Positions 48,902-60,300 of a DNA stretch of 64,000 nucleotides are shown piece after piece (positions within the stretch are counted from its first letter, which is position 1; each line of letters starts with the position of its first letter). The stretch lies in contig CM030835.1 of the NCBI GenBank assembly GCA_018105865.1, positions 439,001 through 503,000 on the forward strand. The letters run 5' to 3'. Below the pieces are notes generated by a model. It saw nothing but the letters and a program-made list of their open reading frames with translations, did not search any database and was not told the origin of the DNA. The position numbers were made by a program, and so were the translations under genes. This DNA is from Metaphire vulgaris (taxonomy: Eukaryota > Annelida > Clitellata > Crassiclitellata > Megascolecidae).

Positions 48902-49929
48902 TATTATTATTGACGTACTGATCAAGAGTTTGGTGTAATTGGACTTCTAGCTTGCTGCTCTGGAATCAATATGGTTAGTTTAACCAACTTCCTACACATA
49001 ACTGCAAATCACTTTGTATTGTTTTAAGCCCATTACAGTCAGTGTCAATAAATAGAGTTTGTCTGTAGCAGCTGTTTTGAAGACGTATTGTGAAAAAATG
49101 CAATCTATTGCAATGACTCAAACTCTTATCAAATATATACAAACACAACCACTGTGACCTGAAATCTGCAAACAAAATAAAGAGTGCATATACCACATAT
49201 GGAAGGTGACAATCCCAGTGCTTGGAAGCTGTGCTTTCCCCTGTTTCCAGCCCAGTTGAATTGGCAGGAAATTCGTTCATCATAATCGCCTTCATCATAC
49301 CATTAACTGTATCGGTGATAGTTGTCGCTTCAAACGTGGACAAGTATCTTGCCTAAACAGTTCCAGTTAAACCTTCATAAAGTACGTCGTATTTTACTAG
49401 GTAGGCTACATGTAATGTACACACACATCCAATACATGATAGCATTGGCTAAAGTATAAATTTTGGGCCCTACTGGCATGTTCAACGTTCTCGGCAGAGT
49501 ACATCTTGCTGTAGGCTAATTTGAGACATAAGCCGAATTTTGCATATTTAAATGGCTCAAATAGGGTAACAGAAGGCCCATTAAGAGATAAACATCTGAA
49601 TATTTATTCAGAAATAAACATCAGAGATGAAATGTGGAGGCACACTTAACCTGGATCTTACTGTACCAGTTAATAAAATTAACACCATCTAACCAAGCCT
49701 TGTCCAGCTTGCTCATTCTGCTTGACAAAAGATGCTGCATCCTTCAAATCTTTGACTGCATCAGCTGGCAGTTTCATTCCTTCAGGCATAGTGGGAACAT
49801 CCAAGCTGCTGTCTCTTGTTCCACCTCTGTTGACAAGTATAGTGACACTCCGCAACAATATCTCAATTTTGGAATCAATTCGATTTAATTTTGCAAAAAT
49901 CATGCGGTACTCTTCAAAGGTAACAAATG
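48221..49929 (-). CDS. DUF4806-like protein, partial gene
   Basis: Three coding exons are visible on the minus strand: 49929-49694, 49352-49194 (donor uncertain) and 48429-48221 (stop TGA at 48221-48223). The first two join in frame and give LPADAVKDLKDAASFVKQNE, then GLARYLSTFEATTITDTVNG and MMKAIMMNEFPANSTG. This resembles the DUF4806 domain of uncharacterised animal proteins, where a leucine-rich start leads into a conserved Y/K-L-S and N-E-L/F pattern. The last exon encodes EDKIKVWLRQAQDR and an acidic serine tail. The middle and last exons do not share phase, so at least one exon between them is missing. The 5' end was not found; a SINE and a LINE fragment lie just upstream. Function unknown. 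Confidence 0.5.
48848..48911. repeat. (TTA)n microsatellite
   Basis: TTA trinucleotide run in the presumed intron between the second and last visible exons of the DUF4806-like gene. Confidence 0.95.
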
Positions 49930-50012
49930 CTGGAACAACACAGCCACAACAGTACTGGACAGCATGTTGATCTAATATAATAATATATATAATATAATAA
50001 TAATATAACAGG

Positions 50013-50281
50013 GGTGGGAAGTTAGCAGAGTGGTAACAACGCTGGACGATGGAGCTGGAGGTCGCGGGTTCGAGTCCCATAGGAGCCCTAAAGGTCGACT
50101 CAGCCTTTTTCACGGTGGTAAAATGAGGAGCAGTGGTAAAAATCTCTGCGATAAGTCAAAGAGGTATGCTATGCGATACACTAGCCCCGTATCTGTGGCA
50201 TTGCACGCCTGGCTGAGGGCTATAGAAACGGAGATCAGCGCCGCCTTATGAGCCTGTGAGGCTCGGGAAAGGACTTTTTTG
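50013..50281 (+). mobile_element. tRNA-derived SINE
   Basis: A polymerase III head with box A-like TTAGCAGAGTGGTAACAACG and a perfect box B, GGTTCGAGTCC. It is followed by a body with AAGGTCGACTCAGCCTTTTT and a GC-rich tail (CCTGTGAGGCTCGGG) ending in a T run. The head does not fold as a complete tRNA with its own acceptor stem. The GGTCGACTCAGCC word recalls the central region of several invertebrate SINE families (from memory). Confidence 0.8.
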
Positions 50282-50282
50282 A

Positions 50283-50342
50283 ATAATATAACAAGGTTTA
50301 AAGTGGTTCATTAGGGACTGCCCTGTGTGAGAACCACTGTTG
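50283..50342. repeat. Short palindromic repeat, copy 1
   Basis: AATAATATAACAAGGTTTA followed by AGTGGTTCATTAGGGACTGC and ending GAGAACCACTG. It is near-identical to 61743-61803. The AGTGGTTC/GAACCACT ends resemble CAGTGGTTCTC hAT termini. Confidence 0.75.
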
Positions 50343-50470
50343 TTCCCGTCCAATCTAATATCCTAAACTACTGAGGTTTATTTTGAACTCATTCACAGTT
50401 GTAGCCGTTACTATCCTCTCATCCAGTTCATTCCATCTGTCCACCACTCTTGCACAAAAAAGTTCTGTTT
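50341..50470 (-). pseudogene. LINE 3' end fragment
   Basis: The minus strand reads ARVVDRWNELDERIVTATTV then NEFKINLSSLGY and a stop. This is the typical C-terminus of LINE polyproteins (a V-V-x-x-W-N-x-L pattern followed by F-K-x-x-L). A 5'-truncated copy only. Confidence 0.75.
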
Positions 50471-51339
50471 GTGTTTCTTGTTCTCTATATAAGTGAGTCT
50501 GTATATGAGTCTCTATATAAGAAAGAATAGTAAAATGTTTTTAAAATTACCGTTAACAAACTGGAGAACAAGCTAATTGTGTCTATTCAAGCAATTCCTT
50601 ATATTTGCATAACGCATCTGTTGGACCAGCTGACATTCAATGCTGTTATACTACAGGCCAACATTTTTAATTTTGAACCCATTGCACAATATTTTGCACC
50701 AACTGGCTGTACATAAGCATGTCATATTCTTATGCAAGTCCACACATATCAGCAACACATTGACTCGACTTTCCGATACTAGATGCTTACACTTTTATAC
50801 ACAACAGTGAATAGAGAAACCAGAGAATTACAGGTGTAACAGTAAGCAATGGGTTCTAATCGCCAGTTTCCGCCCACCCTCCACAATTATAATTATAGAT
50901 CACGTACGCGCTACATATACCATCACATGGCGGCGCAACAGCGCATGACAATGTTTTAAGAGCCAAGTCAAGTTTCAAAGGGAAGCCTCAAATTGCAAAG
51001 TTCACCACTCGCACATTAAGTGCAGACAATTGAACTACAAGATTTGTTTTAAAAATGAACTTGTTACAAAAATAAATTCAACTCACTTCACAGCGTTTAA
51101 CGAGAGCAGCAGATCGCGGCCATATATCAGTCCCGCAGTAACATTTATTTGAATTACAAAAACTTCTAAAAGTTATGATTAAGTGTTATTCAAAACAATG
51201 ATGCACTAATTTAATTTATAATTAATATAAGTATAATTAATTATAACTTTATGAGAATATTATTTGTATTTGTTGATTTACACTTGATTAAGCAGCTAAA
51301 ATAGTGCACCGGAACTATATTGCGTATTACTACGCCGGT

Positions 51340-51495
51340 AAGCATTAAGCGTCGACTGGCCGCGTCTGGGCCAGCTTCATTGGCCCACTGTGGGCATAAA
51401 TCTGTTGGCGGGTCTTCGGCCAATATCGCCATGTGGCCCGCACTTACACGCGTCGGCCCTGCAATGGCCCAACGTTTGGTGTTTATTGGGTATTA
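51340..51495. repeat. GGCC-rich repeat-like block
   Basis: Contains TGGCCGCGTCTGGGCCAGC, CTTCGGCCAATATCGCC, TGTGGCCCGCAC and AATGGCCCAACGTTTGG. The spacing of GGCC words suggests a decayed tandem repeat, similar in style to the 46855 array. Its edges are not clear. Confidence 0.4.
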
Positions 51496-51568
51496 TTACG
51501 GCCGTCGATATTTGTCGACTTCTTATATCAAGCTGTCTTCGAGGTACAAAGAGGAAAGAGCATAGCCG

Positions 51569-51571
51569 TCG

Positions 51572-51669
<98 letters not shown>

Positions 51670-51690
51670 TTCTTCTTCTTCTTCTTCTTC

Positions 51691-51728
<38 letters not shown>
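51569..51728. repeat. (TCA)n/(CTT)n compound microsatellite
   Basis: TCA trinucleotides for about 160 bp, with a CTT block at about 51667-51692. It creates long poly-His, poly-Ile, poly-Met and poly-Asp frames that are not genes. Confidence 0.97.
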
Positions 51729-52239
51729 GAACGTTCATAACCAGGAAATCAGAGACCAGTGAGTTTGACTTTTATACTGGAAAAATATTCAAAAGCAGTT
51801 GAGTTGATGTACACATTTAGACATTGCTAAGGCATTCGACAAGATGTCTCACTCTCTGTCGCATCTAAATCCACTTCAGTCCGTTTCATAATGTCTCTCA
51901 CTAGCGTAGTTCTTTAATAGGCCTAAATATGTCGAGGTCTTGTAGCCTAATGTCGTCTGAACTTAGAACGGATGGTCGTGTAATCATTGTAACATAGCCC
52001 GACTTATCCAACCTGTGCTCATATATCTGCCTACAGCATAAACATCACTCGTTAAAAACGCCGAGATAAGATAGATAACGACTCGTCGCTCGTCTCCTCG
52101 GCACTTAAAAGAAGAGCCAACGTTTGCGCCTGTCAGATCTTCTAGTAACTTCATAACGCTATAAATACTACTGCGACTTTTGAACTGGCTTCGACGCAAA
52201 GATTTTGCCCACTCCGAAAATTTGTCTCTCTCTATCTCT

Positions 52240-52400
52240 CTTTGAAATTCGTCAACAGCGGAAAATTATTAGAACATCGAAAGTCGAATCGACAACAGTA
52301 GAGGCGTACGACGTCAGCGGGGGTAATAGAGAGACTGCTGCTGCTCTGCGCCCTCTCCTCTTCTAAAGCGAGACTGGTTCCATTCTCTAGACACCACAGA
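52240..52400 (+). other. Candidate 5' non-coding exon of the ABCB gene
   Basis: A locally GC-richer stretch ending at a strong donor (CACAGA/GTAAGT, intron from 52401), on the same strand and about 1.75 kb upstream of the first ABCB coding exon. That exon has a splice acceptor before its ATG, so an upstream exon is required. Assignment of this one is inference. Confidence 0.3.
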
Positions 52401-53735
52401 GTAAGTATCGGGCCAAAGTTTCAAGATGTCTACTGCATGTGCATCATTTGCCACATAGCCTAATTATGGCATAGATCCTATACTTCCATTCATAGACTAC
52501 TGCTGACGTTTAATTTTTTATTCAATGGCTTCTTCAAGCGTTAAGACGTTCAAGCAATTTCACCTACACTGTATAGGCCTAGGCTACCTGAATGGGAAAG
52601 GAAGGCATTTATACGTTTCTCCTCCTCCTCCTCGTCCTCCTCCTCCTCCTTCTTCTTCTTCCTCCTCCAACTCCTCCCTGTCCTTCCGTCAGCTGAGCAG
52701 TGGCGATGGGGTCTGTTCTTGGTCATGTGGGAACAATCCTCTTTCTTTCACTGCATGCAACCTTCATACATCCAAATAGCAATGATTTCCGGCGCTATCG
52801 ATAATTGCAAGGCCATCCGGTGAGGTCCTATATTGCGTTACGTTTGACGCTATGTCCCTATCTCTTGTGACACTATAATAGCGCAATCATGCAGGTGTCT
52901 ATTCTGCTATCCAGAAGATCAAGATTAAACTTTCCAGTCAAATTTCAGCGTTGCTATTGAGATATTATCAGATATATGCACTATTATGCAGTGCTGCTGT
53001 ATTTCCGCTGCTACTTATTAACAGATTGCGTTCTGTTATTTAGCCATAATCTAATGAATGCTCGATTGCATAAGGCGCGCATCGTCGGGGGTTTGTCTTT
53101 GACTGCTGCTGCTGCTGTTGTTAATCTTGCCAGCTTCTCTCCCTTGTCAGAGCATCAGCAATCCACACGCCCGCCGTCGACCCACGCCAGAAGCCGTCTC
53201 TTCGCCCTCAGCTGCTTCCCTTCCTTCTCTATAGTCATTGCATCACCATCAGTTTTAAAAACAATCTCCTTTTTTCACACGCTGTTGCGAAAAGTATCAC
53301 AGCTTCCTTTTCCCTATATTTATTAATGCTAAATTCCTGTCTTAAAACTCTTTGGAAGCTCTTTAGTTCTTTTCGAGTTCAAGATGGCGTGTGAGAAACT
53401 TTTGCGACGAGTCAATCCTAACACATTAAAGGTCTCCCATATTGTGCGGTTTCTCAATTTAATTGCCTAACCTTCTCATCCACCAATGGCGCATATCACT
53501 ATAACGACCAGGTTAACGCCTTTTGAAGACCCCCAGCATTTTCTTTGGAAACACAGGGTTTCAGGGTTTCTCCTTTCAGAAAGCCATGACCTATCCACAG
53601 TTTCATATAATTTGGCTATAGGCATATAGGCCTATTTATTCTTCATTTACGCTTCCGATATCATCTGCATGCTACAAATGCGCTCATGACGTACAGCTGT
53701 ATAGATGAGAGCTACACTCAACCGACTACTTCAAG

Positions 53736-53976
53736 CAGGCACGTCGGAACGAATTTTCAGCAAGGGGTGCAGATTTTCTTAAGGAAATAAATACTTCGCA
53801 TCTTAAAAACCTTGCCTTGACAAGCAAAAAAGATCTTCACGCACGGAATTTACTCTCTTATACACCTGACAAGCAAAACAGGTCTATCTTCTTCCAGGTT
53901 GTGCGCCTGCACCCCCTGCGCCTCTTCCTCCAAGGGATGCAGCTGCACCTCTGCACCCCCACTTCCTACGGGCCTG
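53736..53976. mobile_element. hAT-like MITE with CAGGCACGTCGGAA ends
   Basis: A 241-bp element. It starts CAGGCACGTCGGAACG and ends ACTTCCTACGGGCCTG, imperfect inverted repeats. The flanks ACTTCAAG (53728-53735) and TCTTCAAG (53977-53984) match at 7 of 8. It contains two copies of the TGACAAGCAAAA motif, at 53818 and 53868. Confidence 0.82.
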
Positions 53977-54147
53977 TCTTCAAGGCGTTTTCTCTGTATC
54001 TTGCTTACTTTTCGTGAAGCTAATGTTCATTAGAGTGCGTTCGCCCCCCATTGCGAGTGCAGTGAATGTTAATCGGAGATTCTCTGTGCAGACGATAGAT
54101 GGCATATGATTCAATCATGCGTTCTATTTTTTCGTACAGCCGCACAG

Positions 54148-54347
54148 ATGGGAAAATACAATTTGAACGGCCCCGAAGCACATCCGCCGCCGCAAGTGGT
54201 AGTCGTAAGATCTTCGAAGAAGGCAAACGACGCCGAACTTACAAAGCGCCAGATGGAAATCCTCTACGAAAACGAAAAAGTTGGAATTGATCACGTGTCA
54301 CCCGATGACGCAATCAGGTAAGGTGCATCGTCGTCATCGTCGCGTTG

Positions 54348-54395
<48 letters not shown>

Positions 54396-57300
54396 CAATC
54401 ATCAGTCGATGGTCGCTTGCATTTGAAATAATAATCGTATACGTGGTTGTTCATGGGCAGTAACATGCAGAGGGGGTTGTGGGGCGGTGGCCTCGAGCGC
54501 CGGCCAGATGGGGGCGCCACAATGTTGACTCGGCGACCTTTTTTCTCGTATAACATTTTTTATCGACTCGGCCTCGGGCGCCCACCACTCTCTGCCCGCC
54601 ACTGATCATGGATCGATTTCCACTGATCATGGATCGATTTCCACTGATCATGGATCCGATATTGATCGGCTCCGGTTGAGACGAATAGACCGACCAAGAG
54701 ATTTGATCTACTCTTTTAAACAGTCAAACGACTGCTGTGACCGAATGAAATAGCCTACGTCCTTAAATAATGTTATGGAAAAGAGTGGTTGACTGGAATA
54801 GTCCTTAAGTGGGGAATAAGCAATCGTATTTTCTAGTGGGGGCTTCTCTGTCCTTGTTAGTCCTGTTGCTGATGATGGTTCCGAAGATCGTGAAGTCGAA
54901 GAGAAGCCGAAGGAAACCGGGAAGAAGGTTAACATCTTTCAGTTGGTGAGTTTCCCTTCTTCTCTAAAGAAACGAATCAATTGCGATTCAAACAAGTCAA
55001 ACACACACACACACACACACACACACAACTATTATAATTTACGTCAACAAACGGACGACTGTATTGACAGACGCATACGTCTAATGGGCCTATCTGTGTA
55101 TTTATTATCTGCATGTATTTTGCACATCAACATGAAATCAATCCTAAAAATCAAAGTTGAATTAGCTGTTAACTGCTAAATAAGCTTATAATAGAGCGCA
55201 GTTATTCGAAGCTTAATGAAGTTATGATCATAATCAGTCGATCAGATTACAAGTAGTTCGACTTTGATTCATACGGTGCATGGGGGCCGATGCACGCCAT
55301 AAGTCCATAACGATAAACGCGACACCCATTGTGTCTCTCGTAATACTCGGCTATAGCCTATGTCAGGCATTCGTTCTTCGATCGTCTCTTGCTTGCGATG
55401 ACGTCCCAAGGCAAAACGGAGTTCAACGATTTCGCTCAGACGACAAAATTCTGTATCAGGAAAAGTCCCAGTCGATGGCCGTTTAATTAAATATATCATT
55501 TGCTTCACACAACCTACTCTAGCAGTCATTGATTTTCTCATTGAAAGAAACAGCCTTCGGGTTAATCGCCCGATGTGAAGTTGTTTCAAAACTCTAATAG
55601 AATCTGAAGCAATGCGATTATAACACTGCACTAATAAATCATAATAAATAACAACAACAGACGTCATTGGCAAGTTTACCCTGTGCTGCTGTTATCGTTG
55701 TTGCTGCTGCTGCTGCTGCAGTATTAACCCCCTAACCGTGTATTTAACTGTAACTCAACGTAAAATGGACGGATATATCCGGGATCCCCAGTTAAGGGGT
55801 TAATAACCAAAGTCACTTATATATGCGACGCTTTGAAGACCTCCTTTTGCACGATGCACCCCAGGGGAATGTGGAATTCATAAAACGACACATTACAAAA
55901 TTTCTCAGGCCATGGGACACTAATAGAGTAGATTGTAATGACTCTCATTGTACTCATAATTATTTGTCTTAGTCTTTTAGTATATGATATGGCATAATAA
56001 TTAATTATGCCTACTGTACTTTGTGAATATACAGTAGCATATTGTAATAGGCAAATACTGTTTTGGCATTTTTAGTCATACTCCGTTTATTGACTTGTTG
56101 TTTGCAGTATAAGTATGGGCAATCGGCTGAGTATCTGATGATGTTTATTGGAATAATAGCGGCTCTTGTTCAGGGAGCCTTCCTTCAGGTTCCGTACATC
56201 TTCATGTCAAGCACAATAAACGATTACGCAAAGGCTTAGTAAGTCTTCGCCCATGGGCGTCCGGAGTGGGGGGGGGGTACAATTGCACCCCTGGAAAAAA
56301 CTGTAAAGCTATGAAAAAGTAAAATAACTTGTCTCTTTCGTCACATGGTCCTGTTTTGCAAACCCTAGAAAAAAATTTCCGCGGACGCCCATGTCTTCGC
56401 CTATTATGCGCCTAACGGCCTAAACTATGCCTATTCGTCTTACTACTGTACACTACCGTCACTATGTGATTATAATGTATAGATGGCCGCTAAAATAACC
56501 GATCCAGAAATGCGTTTGATGTGTGTCATATTGTAGACGACAATAACATAGATGAAAATAACAATGATAATGATGGCGATGATGATGATGATTGCTATTG
56601 TCTTTCTGAACTACTGGTGGTTGTCTGAGTTGTGAGATGAAAGCTCGATTTTCGCTCCCTCCCCTCTCTCTTCTTCTCCATATAGCTTCATCGTTGTCTT
56701 CTTCTTCTTTTGTCGCCTGCAGCAACTGCGTTCAGGAGGCGAACGCTACGGCCCCATATCCGAAGAACTGTACGGACATGGTCACCGAATCGGCCATTCG
56801 CGTAACGATCGGCTTCGCCATCAACACCGTCGTCCTGATGATAACCGCCTACGTGCACGTCGTCCTCTTCACCCTCGTGGCCGACCGCATCACTCGCCGC
56901 GTCCGCCATCTCGCCTTCTCGAACATTCTCCGTCAGAACATCGGATACTTCGACGTTCACTTCGGCGGAGAACTCAACACTCGACTGACGCAGTGAGTCA
57001 GCGTCCGTCCTTCCGTCGGGCAGAGAAACGCCGTTTTCAGTGGAGAGAATCTCAATGTCACTCTGCTTTTTTCTATGCTCTAGACCAGGGGCGTAGCGAC
57101 GGGGGAGGGGGTATATCGGTATCTATACCCCTCTCCCAAATCAGGCTACCTAAAAATTTTCAATGTGTTTTTTAAGATTTTCAAAGTTTTTAAAGATTTA
57201 TATCCCCCAACTTACATTATAACTCTCCCCCCAAATCAAATTCCTGGCTACGCCCCGGCTGCTCTAGCTACTCGAGTTTCAGCACCAGTCGCTGTACATC

Positions 57301-60300
57301 CTTCGTCTGTGCTTCAGACAGCGTTTGTAGATACGGTGTAGCAGTAGCCTATAGTCATTATAGATTAGGATTTTAAATTATTATTCCAACATGTCGACGT
57401 TCGTCAGCAGAACTTTGGCTTTCCGTATGAAAGGATTTTACAATGTTTGTGCTTTGTGTTGAAAAAATATTGGTTTATGAAAATCGATTATCGTCTATAA
57501 TTGATTAACGTCTTCATTGGCTCATTAATGCATCAAAAGTTCTAAAAGACTTTAGAGGATGAAAGTCAGCAACGAATATTAGCGAACTATTTATGTAGAC
57601 ACTTTTTAAATACTTTGTGACAGTCATCATTTGCCTAGAAATGTCTCTCCTCATCAGATATACTGAACAGACGTTGTTGTTGTTGTTGTTGTTACTTAAT
57701 CCTATAATCGCAGAGACGTGACGAAGTATGAAATAGGAATTGGCAGCAAATTCAGCGTCGCTCTGTCTTGGCTGGCGACATTTGTAACGGGACTCGTCAT
57801 CTGTCTGGTCAACGGTTGGCAGCTGACACTCATCATGTGCGCCTTCCTGCCAGTGGCTGCCGTCGTCAGTGGAGTGACGACAAGAGTAAGTAGACAACAG
57901 ATTCCTTAATTAGACGATGAGTTTGAACTTCACTAATGCAATCTGAGGCATACAAAGGTCGCCTTTTCTGGTCGAACCATCTGCCCTTCAAGAATTAATT
58001 CCTGTCCTTCGAAACAGCCTCTCAAAATATTATTGTTTTCTGTTATTTGTTGTTCTTTTGACGAACAACAGAAACAGACGACAGAGAATGGCATTTGGGC
58101 GAAAACAGTGCAGTTGCCTTCTTAAAGATTTGTCCAAGTTGATCGTCAAATGTCTTTCTTTGTCTTTCTTTGTTTATTCTTGTCGCTTGGGACGGCGTAT
58201 CGCTTTTAAAACGTTCGCCTCGTTCGTGGTACCGCTTTCTATTGAGACTGATATTAGTATTCGGGCGACACAGACTTAGAGGGGCGGCGTTTTGTAACTG
58301 TGTGCAGCTGATGAAGATGTATACGCAGAAGGAGATGGCAGCCTACGCCAGGGCGGGCGCCGTGGCCGAAGAAGCGCTCACCAACATACGCGTCGTTGCT
58401 GCGTTCGCCGGAGAGAAAAAGGAAGCAGAAAGGTTTCGTCATCAAACAAACATCCATCCATCTTTCGCTTTCTTTCTGATACACTCTAATAAACATAATT
58501 TGCAGAGCGCTAATGTCAGATTACATCTGTGGCTTTTTCTCCATCGCTTTTACTTCATTCCCAATTCCTTTCTGTCCTGTGTTCCTGTGACCAACCGGTG
58601 TTGTATCAGTGGCGGCTCCACAGGGGGGGCGGGAGCCCGTGCCCCCTATTGAGTGCCTGGCCTCCCCAGGGGCCCCTGTTGGGATCCTATACTTAATACT
58701 ACATATCTAGCACACATGGTTGGCCCCTCATGATTAGAAGCTGCCACCCCAACGCCCCCCACTTGCCAAATCCTGGAGCCGCCACTGTGTTGCATCAATC
58801 AAATCAATCAATCAATCAATCAACCAATCAATCAACCAATCAACCAATGAGTCTATCTGTCGATCGATCGATCGATCAGTCAGTAAGTCAGTGGCTACCA
58901 ACTGGACTTCGCACAACCTTACCCTGTTAATTTGTTGAAATTGGCGCAACCTGTGTCCTTAGGCAGAGCAGCGCCAGGTAACACGGCGCGTTAAGCGACA
59001 CTGACGCCCACTGCGTAGAGACTCTTCATATTGCTGTGTATCGCCGCAGATACGGAAAATTACTGAAGGAAGCGCGGACGATAAGCATCAGGTCCGGCAT
59101 GGCGTCGGCCATCGGACAGGGCGTCCCGTTCGTACTCACGTTCTCCATCACGGCGGCCACCATCTACTTCAGCGGCTCCCTGCTCAGCGACGGAAAGATC
59201 GACCCTGGATTCGTGTTTCTTGTAAGCAGAACAACTCATCTCTACTTCCACTTGCAACTATATTCCTAGACAACATACCTCTTTGTTTGCTTTAGTACGC
59301 AATGTAGATTCTCTGTTGTGCAAATTATGACAGATTCCGTAGTTGCTTCTTTTCTCGAGCGTCTTTTCGTTTTCCCTGTTTTTTCGAGGTGGCGTCACTA
59401 GGAGCGGGGCAACGCAGACTCTAGTGACGCCACTGGGAGGGAGAGTGTGGTCCTGTCCGTTCCGTTTTGTATGTGCAATAATCGTTGGGTGTGTGCTGTT
59501 CTTTAGTTGTTCGGCTGCATGCTTCAAGGATTAAGAGGACTTGGATACGCCACCACTCTGCTCGAACTCGTCTTCGATTCTCAGGGAGCGGCTTACGGCA
59601 TCTACGAGATCATCACAGCTGTAAGCAGTCGAGACACCTGTATTAAGACTAACACCTGTATTAAGACTAACACCTGTATTAAGACTAACACCTGTATGAC
59701 GACGTCATTAGACTTCGGTCTACGTGTAGAGATTTTCTTTGTCAAAATAGGGGTGTCCGATTTACAAAAAGCTACTTTGAAATACTTTGAGTATCGAATG
59801 CCAATGGCAAGTTTAAGACATTGAACACGACCAGCGCCGGCTCCACATGGAGTCCCGTGTTCCCTTAATCTATATATATAATTCTCGATGTCCGGTCCGG
59901 CGAATCTGTCTGTCGGTCACGATACACGGCAGATTTTACAAGACGCTGTTGCCATAACAACGCAATTGTTTAATCAAAACTGTATAAACCCTATTCTTTG
60001 GAATGCATTACCCGGCCATGTGACCAGAGAGTCCAATCTTGAATCGTTCGCAAGGAAACTTAAAACTCATTTCTTCGAGACATCGTATTAGTGTAAAGCG
60101 CTCTAGCCTTTGACTTTTCGTTCATGTTTTTGCGCTATATAAATCGACTTTCTAACCTAACCTAACCTAACCTAACCTAACATAAACAACGCAGCGTTTA
60201 ACGAAGCGTCTTAATTGCAACTCAAATCCCCGTTCCCTCTTCTCTCTCCCCATCCCTCTCCCAATCGCCCCGACCCCAACTTATCCCCGCTCCGCCCTAC

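Noticed and set aside
50030..50100. Functional tRNA gene
   Set aside because: Box A and box B are good, but there is no matching acceptor stem and the sequence continues as a SINE body.
51390..51762. Long poly-His, poly-Ile, poly-Met and poly-Asp frames on both strands
   Set aside because: All are translations of one TCA/CTT microsatellite.
53384..53470. Short ATG ORF with good context (MACEKLLRRVNPNT...)
   Set aside because: Only 28 codons before a stop, with no supported donor and no recognisable homology. It could be a first exon but there is no evidence.
60152..60180. Interstitial telomere or chromosome end
   Set aside because: Only six CCTAA units, directly attached to a LINE 3' end, with ordinary gene sequence on both sides.
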